Part shown: one piece after another, positions 35,128-42,569 of the stretch | Layout of the letters: every line of letters starts with the position of its first letter | Numbering within the stretch: the stretch's first letter is position 1 | Assembly: GCF_024808665.1 (NCBI RefSeq) | Contig: NZ_JANUBZ010000014.1 | Coordinates: 50,528-114,527 of the forward strand | Direction of reading: 5' to 3' | From: Mucilaginibacter empetricola | GTDB lineage: Bacteria; Bacteroidota; Bacteroidia; Sphingobacteriales; Sphingobacteriaceae | Length of the DNA: 64,000 bases | Position numbers and translations under genes: made by a program | Notes under the pieces: model-generated | Seen by the model: only the letters and a program-made list of their open reading frames with translations | Told to the model about the DNA's origin: nothing | Database searches by the model: none

Positions 35128-35961
35128 ATGAGCAACGATATAGAATACCCAAACAATCCCCGCAATGGCAAAGCCCTGGCGGGGGTACTTTTACTGGCCG
35201 TGGGCGTCATCCTGCTGGTACGGCAGTTTGATTTCTTTTTTATTCCCCACTGGCTATTTAGCTGGCCTATGTGGTTAATATTCTGGGGACTTTTTATAGG
35301 TGCTAAAAGTAATTTTCATAAACCATCGTCATTTATATTGATCCTGCTTGGAGTAGTGTTTTTAATTAATGATAATGTTTCGGGATCGAGCGAGATTATT
35401 TGGCCACTGGCTATTATCGCCTTTGGCTTATGGATGATATTAAGAAAAAATTATAAGTACGATAATCAAAACTGGGAAAAACGTTTCGGTCATAAGTGGG
35501 ACTGGCGTATGAATGTGGGACAAAATCCTAACCCCAACCAGCCCCCTGTTGCTGATGATACTTATGAAAACACCCCACCACCCGTACAACCGCGGCCAAC
35601 TTATAATTATGGCCCTACCGGCGATGATTATCTGGATACCGTATCAGTTTTTGGCGGCGTAAAAAAGGCCATCCTGTCAAAAGATTTTAAGGGTGGCGAG
35701 GTGGTTAACATATTTGGCGGGGCACAGCTTGACTTTACCCAGGCCGATATTAATGGCCGTGTTATACTGGATATTACCCAGATATTTGGTGGTACCAAAA
35801 TTATTATACCGTCGCACTGGCAGGTAGTATCAGATATTGCAGCCGTTTTTGGCAGCATCGATGATAAACGTATGAAGACAACTGCAGCCCCTGGCAGCGA
35901 AAAAATACTGGTGTTAAAAGGTGTTTCCATCTTTGCCGGCGTTGATATCCGCAGTTATTAA
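35128..35961 (+). CDS. LiaF-like membrane protein (LiaI-LiaF-like TM region plus C-terminal domain)
   Basis: A 277-residue protein. Residues 1 to about 110 form four short membrane segments (GVLLLAVGVILLVRQFDFFF, LFSWPMWLIFWGLFIGA, FILILLGVVFLI, IIWPLAIIAFGLWMIL) matching the LiaI-LiaF-like family. A Pro/Asn-rich linker (residues about 130-165) leads to a beta-repeat domain (VSVFGGVKKAILSKDFKGGE, VVNIFGGAQLDFTQADINGR, TQIFGGTKIIIPSHWQVVSD), each turn carrying the Phe-Gly-Gly motif typical of LiaF's cell-wall-active-antibiotic-response domain. It lies upstream of lytS-lytR and probably in their regulon. Role in envelope stress is inferred from LiaF of Bacillus. Confidence 0.85.
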   Translation: MSNDIEYPNNPRNGKALAGVLLLAVGVILLVRQFDFFFIPHWLFSWPMWLIFWGLFIGAKSNFHKPSSFILILLGVVFLINDNVSGSSEIIWPLAIIAFGLWMILRKNYKYDNQNWEKRFGHKWDWRMNVGQNPNPNQPPVADDTYENTPPPVQPRPTYNYGPTGDDYLDTVSVFGGVKKAILSKDFKGGEVVNIFGGAQLDFTQADINGRVILDITQIFGGTKIIIPSHWQVVSDIAAVFGSIDDKRMKTTAAPGSEKILVLKGVSIFAGVDIRSY

Positions 35962-35983
35962 ACAAGCATCTACCTGAAAAATA

Positions 35984-36023
35984 AACAATTGGATGGCTGT
36001 CCATTTTCGATAACCCAATTGTT
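35984..36023 (+). other. Hairpin between LiaF-like gene and lytS
   Basis: AACAATTGG (35984-35992) and CCAATTGTT (36015-36023) pair perfectly over 9 bp with a 22-base loop. No T-run follows; a weak attenuator or processing site between the two genes is possible. Confidence 0.4.
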
Positions 36024-36105
36024 ATTGGTATTTAAACAGCTTTAAATAAAAGAACCATAAAAACACGCCGGGCTTGGTGCTTACCAAATCCGGACCAACA
36101 AACAA

Positions 36106-37134
36106 ATGGCATCACCTACAGCAACAAGACTATACACCGCATTTTTACTGGGCGACCTGGCATGGGCCGCCTTGCAAACCTATGTGGTGCATAGCTTTGG
36201 CTTTTTTTGGTACATAGCTGCTATTGATGGTTTCATATGTGCCATTTTAATGGCCTGTGCCTGCTGGCTCATTAACAATAACCTGCGTTACTATCAGCCG
36301 GGTAAGGGCAGCTATTTAAACATCTTGATATGGGTTGCCGCCCTTGCAGGTATTTGCACACTGGGCAGCCGGTGGATATTGCCTTTATTATGCCAAGGCC
36401 AGCCTTATTACAACTTTTTGGTTAACTCATTAACCATTCGCTTTTTCACTTCCTTTTTAGCCGTTGGCTGGGTGGGGATGATCAGCATCATCTATTACTC
36501 GCAAATTGATCAGAAAGAAAACGATCGTCGTAAGGCTGAAGCCGAAAAGCTGGCCCGCGATGCAGAGTTGTACAACCTGCGTCAGCAATTACAACCGCAC
36601 TTTTTGTTTAACAGTCTTAACTCTATTAACGCGCTGATTGGTTTTAAACCTGATGAAGCCCGGAGGATGATACACCAACTGTCGGACTTTTTACGGGGTA
36701 CGCTTAAAAAAGATGATCAGTTACAAGTGCCTTTAACGGATGAACTGCAACACCTTAACCTTTACCTTGATATTGAAAAAGTACGTTTCGGCCATCGCTT
36801 GCAAACCGAAATAAGCTGTGATGAGCAAAGCGGACAAGCCTTATTGCCCTCTATGCTATTGCAGCCTATTGTTGAAAACGCCATAAAGTTTGGTTTGTAT
36901 GATACCACCGGCGACGTAGTAGTAAGCATTCGCGCGGAAATGGAAGGCAGTTATTTGATATTGATGGTGCAAAATCCATACGATCCGCAAACATCGCGCC
37001 CTAAAAAAGGTACCGGTTTTGGCTTGCGTGGTGTGCAAAGACGCTTATATTTATTATTTGCCCGTAATGATTTGATGGAAACTCATGCAAATGATAATAT
37101 ATTTACAACTATTATTAAAGTTCCGCAGTTATAA
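36106..37134 (+). CDS. LytS-type sensor histidine kinase
   Basis: A 342-residue membrane kinase of the LytS/YehU (HPK7) type: four N-terminal membrane segments within residues 1-140, then the His_kinase domain with LQPHFLFNSLNSINALI (phosphorylated His about residue 164) and an ATPase with LQPIVENAIKFGL and GTGFGLRGVQRRL. No extracytoplasmic sensor domain, so it probably senses membrane state. Its stop is three bases from the LytTR regulator start, a classical pair. Follows the LiaF-like gene by 144 bases. Confidence 0.93.
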   Translation: MASPTATRLYTAFLLGDLAWAALQTYVVHSFGFFWYIAAIDGFICAILMACACWLINNNLRYYQPGKGSYLNILIWVAALAGICTLGSRWILPLLCQGQPYYNFLVNSLTIRFFTSFLAVGWVGMISIIYYSQIDQKENDRRKAEAEKLARDAELYNLRQQLQPHFLFNSLNSINALIGFKPDEARRMIHQLSDFLRGTLKKDDQLQVPLTDELQHLNLYLDIEKVRFGHRLQTEISCDEQSGQALLPSMLLQPIVENAIKFGLYDTTGDVVVSIRAEMEGSYLILMVQNPYDPQTSRPKKGTGFGLRGVQRRLYLLFARNDLMETHANDNIFTTIIKVPQL

Positions 37135-37137
37135 AAT

Positions 37138-37884
37138 ATGAAACGTGCCTTAATTATTGATGATGAGCCTTTAGCGCGCATGGTTGTAAAGGAGTATTTG
37201 TTGGGTTTCCCCGAGATTGAAGTATTGCAGGAATGCAACGACGGTTTTGAAGGACTTAAAGCCATACAGCAACACCAGCCGGACCTGGTATTTTTAGACG
37301 TGCAAATGCCTAAAATAAACGGCTTTGAAATGCTGGAACTGGTAGAGCAGCAGCCCGCCGTTATTTTTACCACCGCTTTTGACGAATACGCCATAAAAGC
37401 GTTTGAGGCACATGCTGTCGATTACCTGCTTAAACCCTTTAATAAAGATCGTTTTAATAAAGCGATAGAAAAATATCTGTCGCAGGCTCCCGGTGCCGCA
37501 TCGCCAAAGAAAACGGAGGATGTATTGGAAGCAGCAGCATCCAACTCCCCTGCCCAGCATGAGCGCATTGTGGTAAAAACAGGTACCAAAGTTAAAATTA
37601 TACCGGTGCAGGATGTTGAATATTTAGCTGCCGACGACGACTACGTAAGCGTTTATACCGCCGAGGGATCGTACCTGAAAAATAAAACCATGAACTTTTT
37701 CGAGCAAACGCTCGATTCACGATACTTTGTGCGCGTACATCGCTCTTATATCATTGCCATACAGCAAATTACCCGCATTGATCCTTATGAAAAAGATGCA
37801 CACCTGGCCATCCTTAAATCGGGCGCCAAAATACCGGTTAGTAAAACAGGTTATGTAAAGCTGAAACAGGTATTGGGAATTTAA
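37138..37884 (+). CDS. LytTR-family response regulator
   Basis: A 248-residue regulator: a receiver domain at residues 1-120 with the acidic pair in IIDDEPLA, phosphoacceptor Asp54 in VFLDVQMPKINGFEM, Thr in FTTAFDEYA and Lys in YLLKPFN; then a LytTR DNA-binding domain (about residues 145-248; VKIIPVQDVEYLAADDDYVS and FVRVHRSYIIAI). LytTR proteins bind two or three direct repeats at about 21-bp spacing, and exactly such arrays precede the genes at 35128 and 41127. Likely activator of both, when phosphorylated by the adjacent LytS. Confidence 0.95.
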   Translation: MKRALIIDDEPLARMVVKEYLLGFPEIEVLQECNDGFEGLKAIQQHQPDLVFLDVQMPKINGFEMLELVEQQPAVIFTTAFDEYAIKAFEAHAVDYLLKPFNKDRFNKAIEKYLSQAPGAASPKKTEDVLEAAASNSPAQHERIVVKTGTKVKIIPVQDVEYLAADDDYVSVYTAEGSYLKNKTMNFFEQTLDSRYFVRVHRSYIIAIQQITRIDPYEKDAHLAILKSGAKIPVSKTGYVKLKQVLGI

Positions 37885-37899
37885 GAAGGATTGCGGAAG

Positions 37900-37933
37900 T
37901 GCACCATCGCTAAAGAGCCACGCGGTCGGAATT
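37900..37933. repeat. Short intergenic repeat, copy 2
   Basis: GCACCATCGCTAAAG and GCCACGCGGTCGGAAT match copy 1 at 4724-4764 apart from a short deletion and substitutions. Between lytR and an unrecognised membrane gene; no T-run, so not a terminator. Confidence 0.45.
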
Positions 37934-38040
37934 GGGATTTCGGATTGATGGAAGGGAAATTGTACCGAGCTATTTTCAGAACAGATTCAGTACGATTTGG
38001 CAGCTTATAGTTTATTTACCTATTCAAATCACAAACCCTT

Positions 38041-38760
38041 ATGTCTCAAAGCACAGCAGATTTTTCTAACAATAAAGAAAAAGAACCTTCTAAAATAGCA
38101 GGATTCATAACAGCCGCCTATAATATTGTAGGTATTGCTGTTGGTTTGCTTGCGCTTTGTTCCGACACCAACAGGACTTATTTAATACCCTCAACTTTTT
38201 ACCCATTATTAGGGATCATACTTGTATTATTGGGGAAAGAGGAAATTAAATTTACTTCTACCGATAAAAGCAGACCATTTGATTCAATCGTTCTGGGGTT
38301 TGCAATTACATCAATATTCTTCGTTACAAAATCTTTAAATGGTTATGCACTGTTTCAAACAGCCAACCTTTGGTTGCCGTTTATTGTAATAGGTGCAATT
38401 ATTCTTACCGGGCTTTATATAGCCGTTATCAAGCCGTTTAAGGGAGAAATTAAAATACAAGCAATAGTGATATTAGCTCTTGGCCTGGCGTACGCCTACG
38501 GATGTACAAAAGAAATCAATTGTGCATTTGACAATTCGGACCCACAAATTTATAATGCCAAAATACTTGCTCATAGAGCGCATCATGGCAAACGTGATTT
38601 ATGGTATCTTACCTTAAGTCCGTGGGGGCCTATGAAAGAAATTAAGGAACAAGAAATAGACGGATGGCTTTATGACCACACATCCGTTGGTGACACAGTT
38701 AAAGTAAACTTAAAACAAGGATTGTTGCATATCCCCTGGGTTATTGTGAAAAAAAACTAA
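38041..38760 (+). CDS. Unrecognised multi-pass membrane protein with C-terminal domain shared with 42570
   Basis: A 239-residue protein with four or five membrane segments (for example YNIVGIAVGLLALC, LVFAITSIFF-type, ANLWLPFIVIGAIILTGLYI, IVILALGLAYAYG) and a C-terminal extracytoplasmic-like domain of about 75 residues. The domain contains EINCAFDNSDPQIYNAKILA, YLTLSPWGP and VKVNLKQGLLHIPW. The same order (ITINCKFDQSKPQ, YTLYLKPWEEQ, LNLKHGLLNIPW) ends the protein at 42570, showing a shared domain. Codons are AT-richer than the neighbours. Its stop interleaves with that of aguA on the other strand. Function unknown. Confidence 0.7.
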   Translation: MSQSTADFSNNKEKEPSKIAGFITAAYNIVGIAVGLLALCSDTNRTYLIPSTFYPLLGIILVLLGKEEIKFTSTDKSRPFDSIVLGFAITSIFFVTKSLNGYALFQTANLWLPFIVIGAIILTGLYIAVIKPFKGEIKIQAIVILALGLAYAYGCTKEINCAFDNSDPQIYNAKILAHRAHHGKRDLWYLTLSPWGPMKEIKEQEIDGWLYDHTSVGDTVKVNLKQGLLHIPWVIVKKN

Positions 38761-39803
38761 ACTTCAGGTTCTTGCTGACTCAGGCAATGGAAACTCCCCA
38801 ATCCCCAAATAATATCGGTTGAATCAATTCCTACAACTTTTCTATCAGGGAAACATTGCTGTAAAATATCCAGCGCCTTGTCGTCATTTTTTGAGCGATA
38901 GGTTGGTACCACCACTACCGCATTACCAATATAAAAGTTAGCATACGATGCCGGCAAACGCTGATCCTCATAAATCACGGCGTCGGGCATGGGCAGTTCA
39001 ACAATATTTAATTGCTTGCCGTTTAGCAGGCGGATGGTTTTAAGCGTTTGCAGGTTTTCCTGTAGTATGTGGTAATTTTCGTCGTTTTTATTTTCTTCAA
39101 CAACGGTTACCACAGTATCCTGGTTCACGAAACGGGTAATATCATCAATATGGCCATCGGTATCATCACCAACAATACCATCGCCCAGCCAAAGCACCTG
39201 CTCGGTGCCATAATAATTGTGCAGATATGTTTCTATTTGCTGCTGATTTAAATGCGGATTACGGTTTTTATTAAGCAAACAAGCAGTAGTAGTTAAAACC
39301 GTTCCGGCACCATTAAAATCAACCGAACCACCTTCCATTACTATACCGGGATGATATACCGGCAAACCAAAATGTTCACCAATTTTGGTTGGAATTACAT
39401 CATCCAAGTCAAACGGCGGGTATTTGCCACCCCACGCGTTATAACCCCAGTCGACAATTGCTTTTTGTTTAGTATCCAGATTAATCAAAAATGCCGGACC
39501 ATGATCACGGCACCAGGCATCATTGGTTTCAAAATTAAAAAACTCAACTTTGGTTAAATCAACCCCGGCCAAAGCAAGCTGCTGCTGAGCAAAGGCTTTC
39601 ATCTGCTCGCCGGCCACATTAATACGCACCAGTTCGCCTTCGGTTAGCACTTTCACAAACTCGGCATAGCGCGGATAAATTTTTGCTATTTTGCCCGGCC
39701 ATGATTCCTCTTTATGCGGCCAGCTTAGCCAGGTAGCCGTATGTTTGGCCCATTCAGGGGGGAAATGGAAGCCTGCGTTAACAGGAAAGTTATTTTGACT
39801 CAT
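38757..39803 (-). CDS. aguA: Agmatine deiminase
   Basis: Converts agmatine to N-carbamoylputrescine and ammonia. The 348-residue protein matches the peptidylarginine-deiminase fold family: GGSVDFNGAGTVLTT, DGHIDDITRFV, and the catalytic Cys340 in SFHCLSQQEP, eight residues from the end, as in AguA. First residues MSQNNFPVNAGFHFPPEW are typical. Cytoplasmic. The next enzyme in the pathway, AguB, is encoded just upstream on the same strand, with a 136-bp intergenic element between them, so they are probably cotranscribed toward putrescine synthesis. Confidence 0.95.
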   Translation of the reverse strand: MSQNNFPVNAGFHFPPEWAKHTATWLSWPHKEESWPGKIAKIYPRYAEFVKVLTEGELVRINVAGEQMKAFAQQQLALAGVDLTKVEFFNFETNDAWCRDHGPAFLINLDTKQKAIVDWGYNAWGGKYPPFDLDDVIPTKIGEHFGLPVYHPGIVMEGGSVDFNGAGTVLTTTACLLNKNRNPHLNQQQIETYLHNYYGTEQVLWLGDGIVGDDTDGHIDDITRFVNQDTVVTVVEENKNDENYHILQENLQTLKTIRLLNGKQLNIVELPMPDAVIYEDQRLPASYANFYIGNAVVVVPTYRSKNDDKALDILQQCFPDRKVVGIDSTDIIWGLGSFHCLSQQEPEV

Positions 39804-39834
39804 GTTTTGATATCGTTATTGATGCTTTTCCCCC

Positions 39835-39970
39835 CGTCATTGCGAGGTACTGCCTGTCCCGAACTTGTTTCGGGAAAGCAATCTCTACATAGGCAGGTCC
39901 GACACGCAGGTTCGACGCTTTTCTCTTCGCTCTGTATAGCATAAAGATTGCTTCGTACCTCGCAATGACG
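39835..39970 (+). repeat. MITE-like inverted-end element, copy 1 (between aguB and aguA)
   Basis: Ends: CGTCATTGCGAGGTAC and its mirror (GTACCTCGCAATGACG) followed inward by AAGCAATCT. The left arm is interrupted by 24 bases containing TCCCGAACTTGTTTCGGGA, itself a palindrome. The right end (AAAGATTGCTTCGTACC) extends similarity to the other copies. 136 bp, no coding potential. Confidence 0.8.
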
Positions 39971-39979
39971 CTTTGTTAT

Positions 39980-40849
39980 TTACTCCTCGTCAATAAATCT
40001 TTTTGTTATTGGCTGATAAGAGTCAATCCTTCTATCACGCATAAATGGCCAGTGGCTGCGGTAATAGTCAGTTTTATCCAGATCAAGCTCCTGCACAGCT
40101 ATATCTTCCGCATCATGCGGCGATTGATATATTATAGTACCAAAAGGATTGGAGAAGAATGATCCGCCCCAAAAATTTACCCCCGCTTCTTCGCCTGCAC
40201 GGTTAACACTTACTACATGTACGCCATTTGCCACGGCATGCGAGCGTTGTATGGTTTGCCATGCATTGTATTGTTCCACATTGGTAGCTTCATCCTGTGT
40301 AGTAGCCCAGCCAATAGCGGTGGGGTAAAACAAAATTTCGGCACCCATTAATGAGGTGATGCGGGCAGCTTCAGGATACCACTGATCCCAGCAAATTAAT
40401 ACGCCAATGGTAGCATATTTAGTTTTAAAAACTTTATAACCTAAATCGCCAGGGGTAAAGTAAAATTTTTCGTAAAAACCAGGATCATCCGGAATGTGCA
40501 TTTTGCGGTATTTGCCCAAATAACTACCATCGGCATCCAAAACAGCGGTGGTATTGTGGTAAAGACCCTGTGCCCGTTTTTCAAATAACGAGGCGATGAT
40601 CACGACATTCAATTCTTTAGCAACCGCTGATAAAGCATCGGTAGATGGGCCAGGAATAGCTTCGGCCAATTTAAAATTATCGTAATCCTCTACGTCGCAA
40701 AAGTAAAGTGAGGTAAACAGTTCCTGTAAGCAAACTATTTGCGCACCCTTTTTTGCAGCTTCGCGAACTTTGCCGATAGCCTTATCTAAATTCTCCTGTT
40801 TATTGGCGGTACAGCTCATTTGTACCAGGCCTACATTTACTTTACTCAT
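39980..40849 (-). CDS. aguB: N-carbamoylputrescine amidase
   Basis: A 289-residue nitrilase-superfamily enzyme releasing putrescine from N-carbamoylputrescine. The Glu-Lys-Cys catalytic triad is at about residues 43 (QELFTSLYF), 121 (GKYRKMHIPDDP) and 157 (GVLICWDQWYPEAA), with second Glu in the EEAGVNFWGGSFF region. Cytoplasmic. Together with AguA it forms the agmatine route to polyamines; the arginine decarboxylase for agmatine is outside the window. ATG at 40849 is clear (MSKVNVGLVQMSCTANKQEN). Confidence 0.95.
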   Translation of the reverse strand: MSKVNVGLVQMSCTANKQENLDKAIGKVREAAKKGAQIVCLQELFTSLYFCDVEDYDNFKLAEAIPGPSTDALSAVAKELNVVIIASLFEKRAQGLYHNTTAVLDADGSYLGKYRKMHIPDDPGFYEKFYFTPGDLGYKVFKTKYATIGVLICWDQWYPEAARITSLMGAEILFYPTAIGWATTQDEATNVEQYNAWQTIQRSHAVANGVHVVSVNRAGEEAGVNFWGGSFFSNPFGTIIYQSPHDAEDIAVQELDLDKTDYYRSHWPFMRDRRIDSYQPITKRFIDEE

Positions 40850-41016
40850 CCCGCTAAAAATTTGCGCAAAAATAGTGATTTTTTTGTCCGAAAAAGGATG
40901 TGGATGAAGGTGAGAAAAGAAAAATTACTATCGGATGAGGTTGGCTATCAGCGAGCATCATTTTACTGCTTGCTGTCAACAAAACAGACCTATCGGCCAA
41001 AAATCAGCCGCGTCGT

Positions 41017-41103
41017 TTACCGACAATTTATTGCCCCCTGCCGACATCCGCTATCGCTTTGCCAATATTGCATTGCCCACCCTACTATACCGCTATATCT
41101 TTG
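41017..41103 (+). promoter_or_regulatory. Triple 21-bp-spaced direct repeats plus promoter (LytTR-type), copy 2
   Basis: TTACCGACA (41017), CTGCCGACA (41038) and TTGCCAATA (41059) are again 21 bp apart. TTG at 41073-41075 and TATCTTTG (41096-41103) are 20 bases apart. The third repeat begins 37 bp before the -7 box, the same figure as in copy 1. Reads into the LiaI-like gene at 41127. Confidence 0.72.
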
Positions 41104-41126
41104 GGTAACATTTAAAAATTAAAACA

Positions 41127-41501
41127 ATGACAACTTCAATTGATAACCCAAATAAAACAAACCGCAAAGCAGTTGCAGGTATTATTATATTGATTATAGG
41201 CAGTGTGTTGCTGATTGAGCAGCTGGATTTATTCTTCTTCCCGCACTGGTTAGTAACCTGGCCAATGTTTATGATTGGCTACGGCATTTACCAGGGCTAT
41301 AAATATAACTTCAAAAAACCGTTTTGGATATGGGTAACCGTTTTGGGCTTTGCCTTTTTGTTAACTCAAAATATGGACCATGCCGAACGTTTTGTATGGC
41401 CGGTAGCAATAATAGGTGTAGGCACCTGGATGGTGTTAAAACATAACAAACGCAACAGCGAGCAATATCAAACTACCGATAACAATTACAAAGAGATATA
41501 A
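41127..41501 (+). CDS. LiaI-LiaF-like membrane protein without C-terminal domain
   Basis: A 124-residue protein with four short membrane segments, clearly homologous to the first 110 residues of the protein at 35128: GIIILIIGSVLLIEQLDLFF aligns with GVLLLAVGVILLVRQFDFFF, and FFPHWLVTWPMFMIGYG with FIPHWLFSWPMWLIFWG. The Phe-Gly-Gly beta-repeat domain is missing; the tail is 15 polar residues. The frame is complete with a good start, promoter and terminator, so it is a naturally short form, comparable to LiaI, rather than a broken gene. Promoter architecture is shared with the longer gene, indicating co-regulation. Confidence 0.85.
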   Translation: MTTSIDNPNKTNRKAVAGIIILIIGSVLLIEQLDLFFFPHWLVTWPMFMIGYGIYQGYKYNFKKPFWIWVTVLGFAFLLTQNMDHAERFVWPVAIIGVGTWMVLKHNKRNSEQYQTTDNNYKEI

Positions 41502-41525
41502 TAAGAGTTGATTTCATAGTGGTTA

Positions 41526-41558
41526 AGCGTCGGGCGGGGAAACCTGCCCGGCGCTTTT
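41526..41558 (+). terminator. Rho-independent terminator of the LiaI-like gene
   Basis: GCGTCGGGCGGG and CCTGCCCGGCGC pair (with G-U pairs allowed) around a short loop, followed by TTTTTTACG. About 25 bases after the stop. Confidence 0.8.
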
Positions 41559-41565
41559 TTACGTT

Positions 41566-42546
41566 TTACTTTGCCCATTTATCAGCATACCCCGAGTCGT
41601 TAAGAAAATTATGAACTTTTTGAGAATCGCTGTAATCAAGTTCTATAATTTGTTTTAAGGCATAATTCTTATCAGTTGCTTTTTCGTAATAGCTTTTACA
41701 AATTACGTAGCCCATAAAATAGCCAAGGTCCTTATGTCCTCCGGGGGCAGTTGCGGTATTGTAAAGCCAGTTTTTTGTTGATTTATCATTCATTTCCGTC
41801 TTAAATTTTTCCCAAAGCATATGTTCGTTCAATCGCCCATAGGTCATGTACGGAAACATCAACTGCTTTTTGACTATAAGCTCGGCCACAAATTCACATG
41901 CGCCTTCTGATAGACATTGTGCTAATAAATCAGCTTTCCCGTTATCCAACGCTTCGCTGCCAATCTGTTGCGTATGTGTTATCTCATGCGTTACTACGTA
42001 AACAATATCCTGGTTATGTTTAAAAAGATCTTGTAAAAAGGGACTTAATTCCGATGCATCAACCGTGCTATCTGCCGCCGCAATTTCGGTACCTATTAAA
42101 ATACGACCCGGAACCGTTGTCCCTCCTGTGCTTAAATGACTTATTGAAAAAAATATTTCGGGTTGTTTAAACTCCGGATAAATGGCGCGGTAAATATTCA
42201 TATTATCCTGAATTTTTTCAAGGCTTTGATTAACCAACAAAGTTTTGACTTTAACCGACTTCCAGAATTTGGGGTATTTATTTATAGACTGAACATATTT
42301 GCTGGCGGTAAGATTAGGTCTTACTTGCATAAAGTTTTTCATGCCATCAGATGCTTTATCTATAAAAAGCGTCTGAATAATTGTTATTTGCCTGGTTGTA
42401 TCCTTTGCATTAACCACTTGGTCATATGCCGTCCAAAAATTGGTAATATCTTCCGTATGAATTTTAACAGCATCATTATTTTGAGACAGCGCTATTTTTC
42501 CGAATAAGCAAAGGAATAAAAAGACGATTATTTTTATTTTTTTCAT
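41566..42546 (-). CDS. Exported zincin-like (GldB/DUF2268-like) protein
   Basis: A 326-residue exported protein; the ATG at 42546 gives a clean signal peptide (KIIVFLFLCLFGKIALSQNN), while the frame from 42591 would add residues overlapping the gene upstream. The HEITHTQQ stretch (His-Glu-x2-His) and CLSEGACEFVAEL, with the third ligand Glu, fit the gluzincin-like DUF2268/GldB-type predicted zinc peptidases. Periplasmic or lipoprotein-like; no lipobox Cys is seen. It follows the membrane protein at 42570 by 23 bases and is likely cotranscribed with it. Confidence 0.75.
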   Translation of the reverse strand: MKKIKIIVFLFLCLFGKIALSQNNDAVKIHTEDITNFWTAYDQVVNAKDTTRQITIIQTLFIDKASDGMKNFMQVRPNLTASKYVQSINKYPKFWKSVKVKTLLVNQSLEKIQDNMNIYRAIYPEFKQPEIFFSISHLSTGGTTVPGRILIGTEIAAADSTVDASELSPFLQDLFKHNQDIVYVVTHEITHTQQIGSEALDNGKADLLAQCLSEGACEFVAELIVKKQLMFPYMTYGRLNEHMLWEKFKTEMNDKSTKNWLYNTATAPGGHKDLGYFMGYVICKSYYEKATDKNYALKQIIELDYSDSQKVHNFLNDSGYADKWAK

Positions 42547-42569
42547 AACTGGTAAATGAGTGAGGCTAT

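Noticed and set aside
39741..39944. Plus-strand frame overlapping aguA's start and the MITE-like element
   Set aside because: It runs into the element and encodes nothing family-like; the aguA frame on the other strand is well supported.
40820..41122. Plus-strand frame before the LiaI-like gene
   Set aside because: It covers the LytTR-type repeats and the promoter; no protein resemblance.
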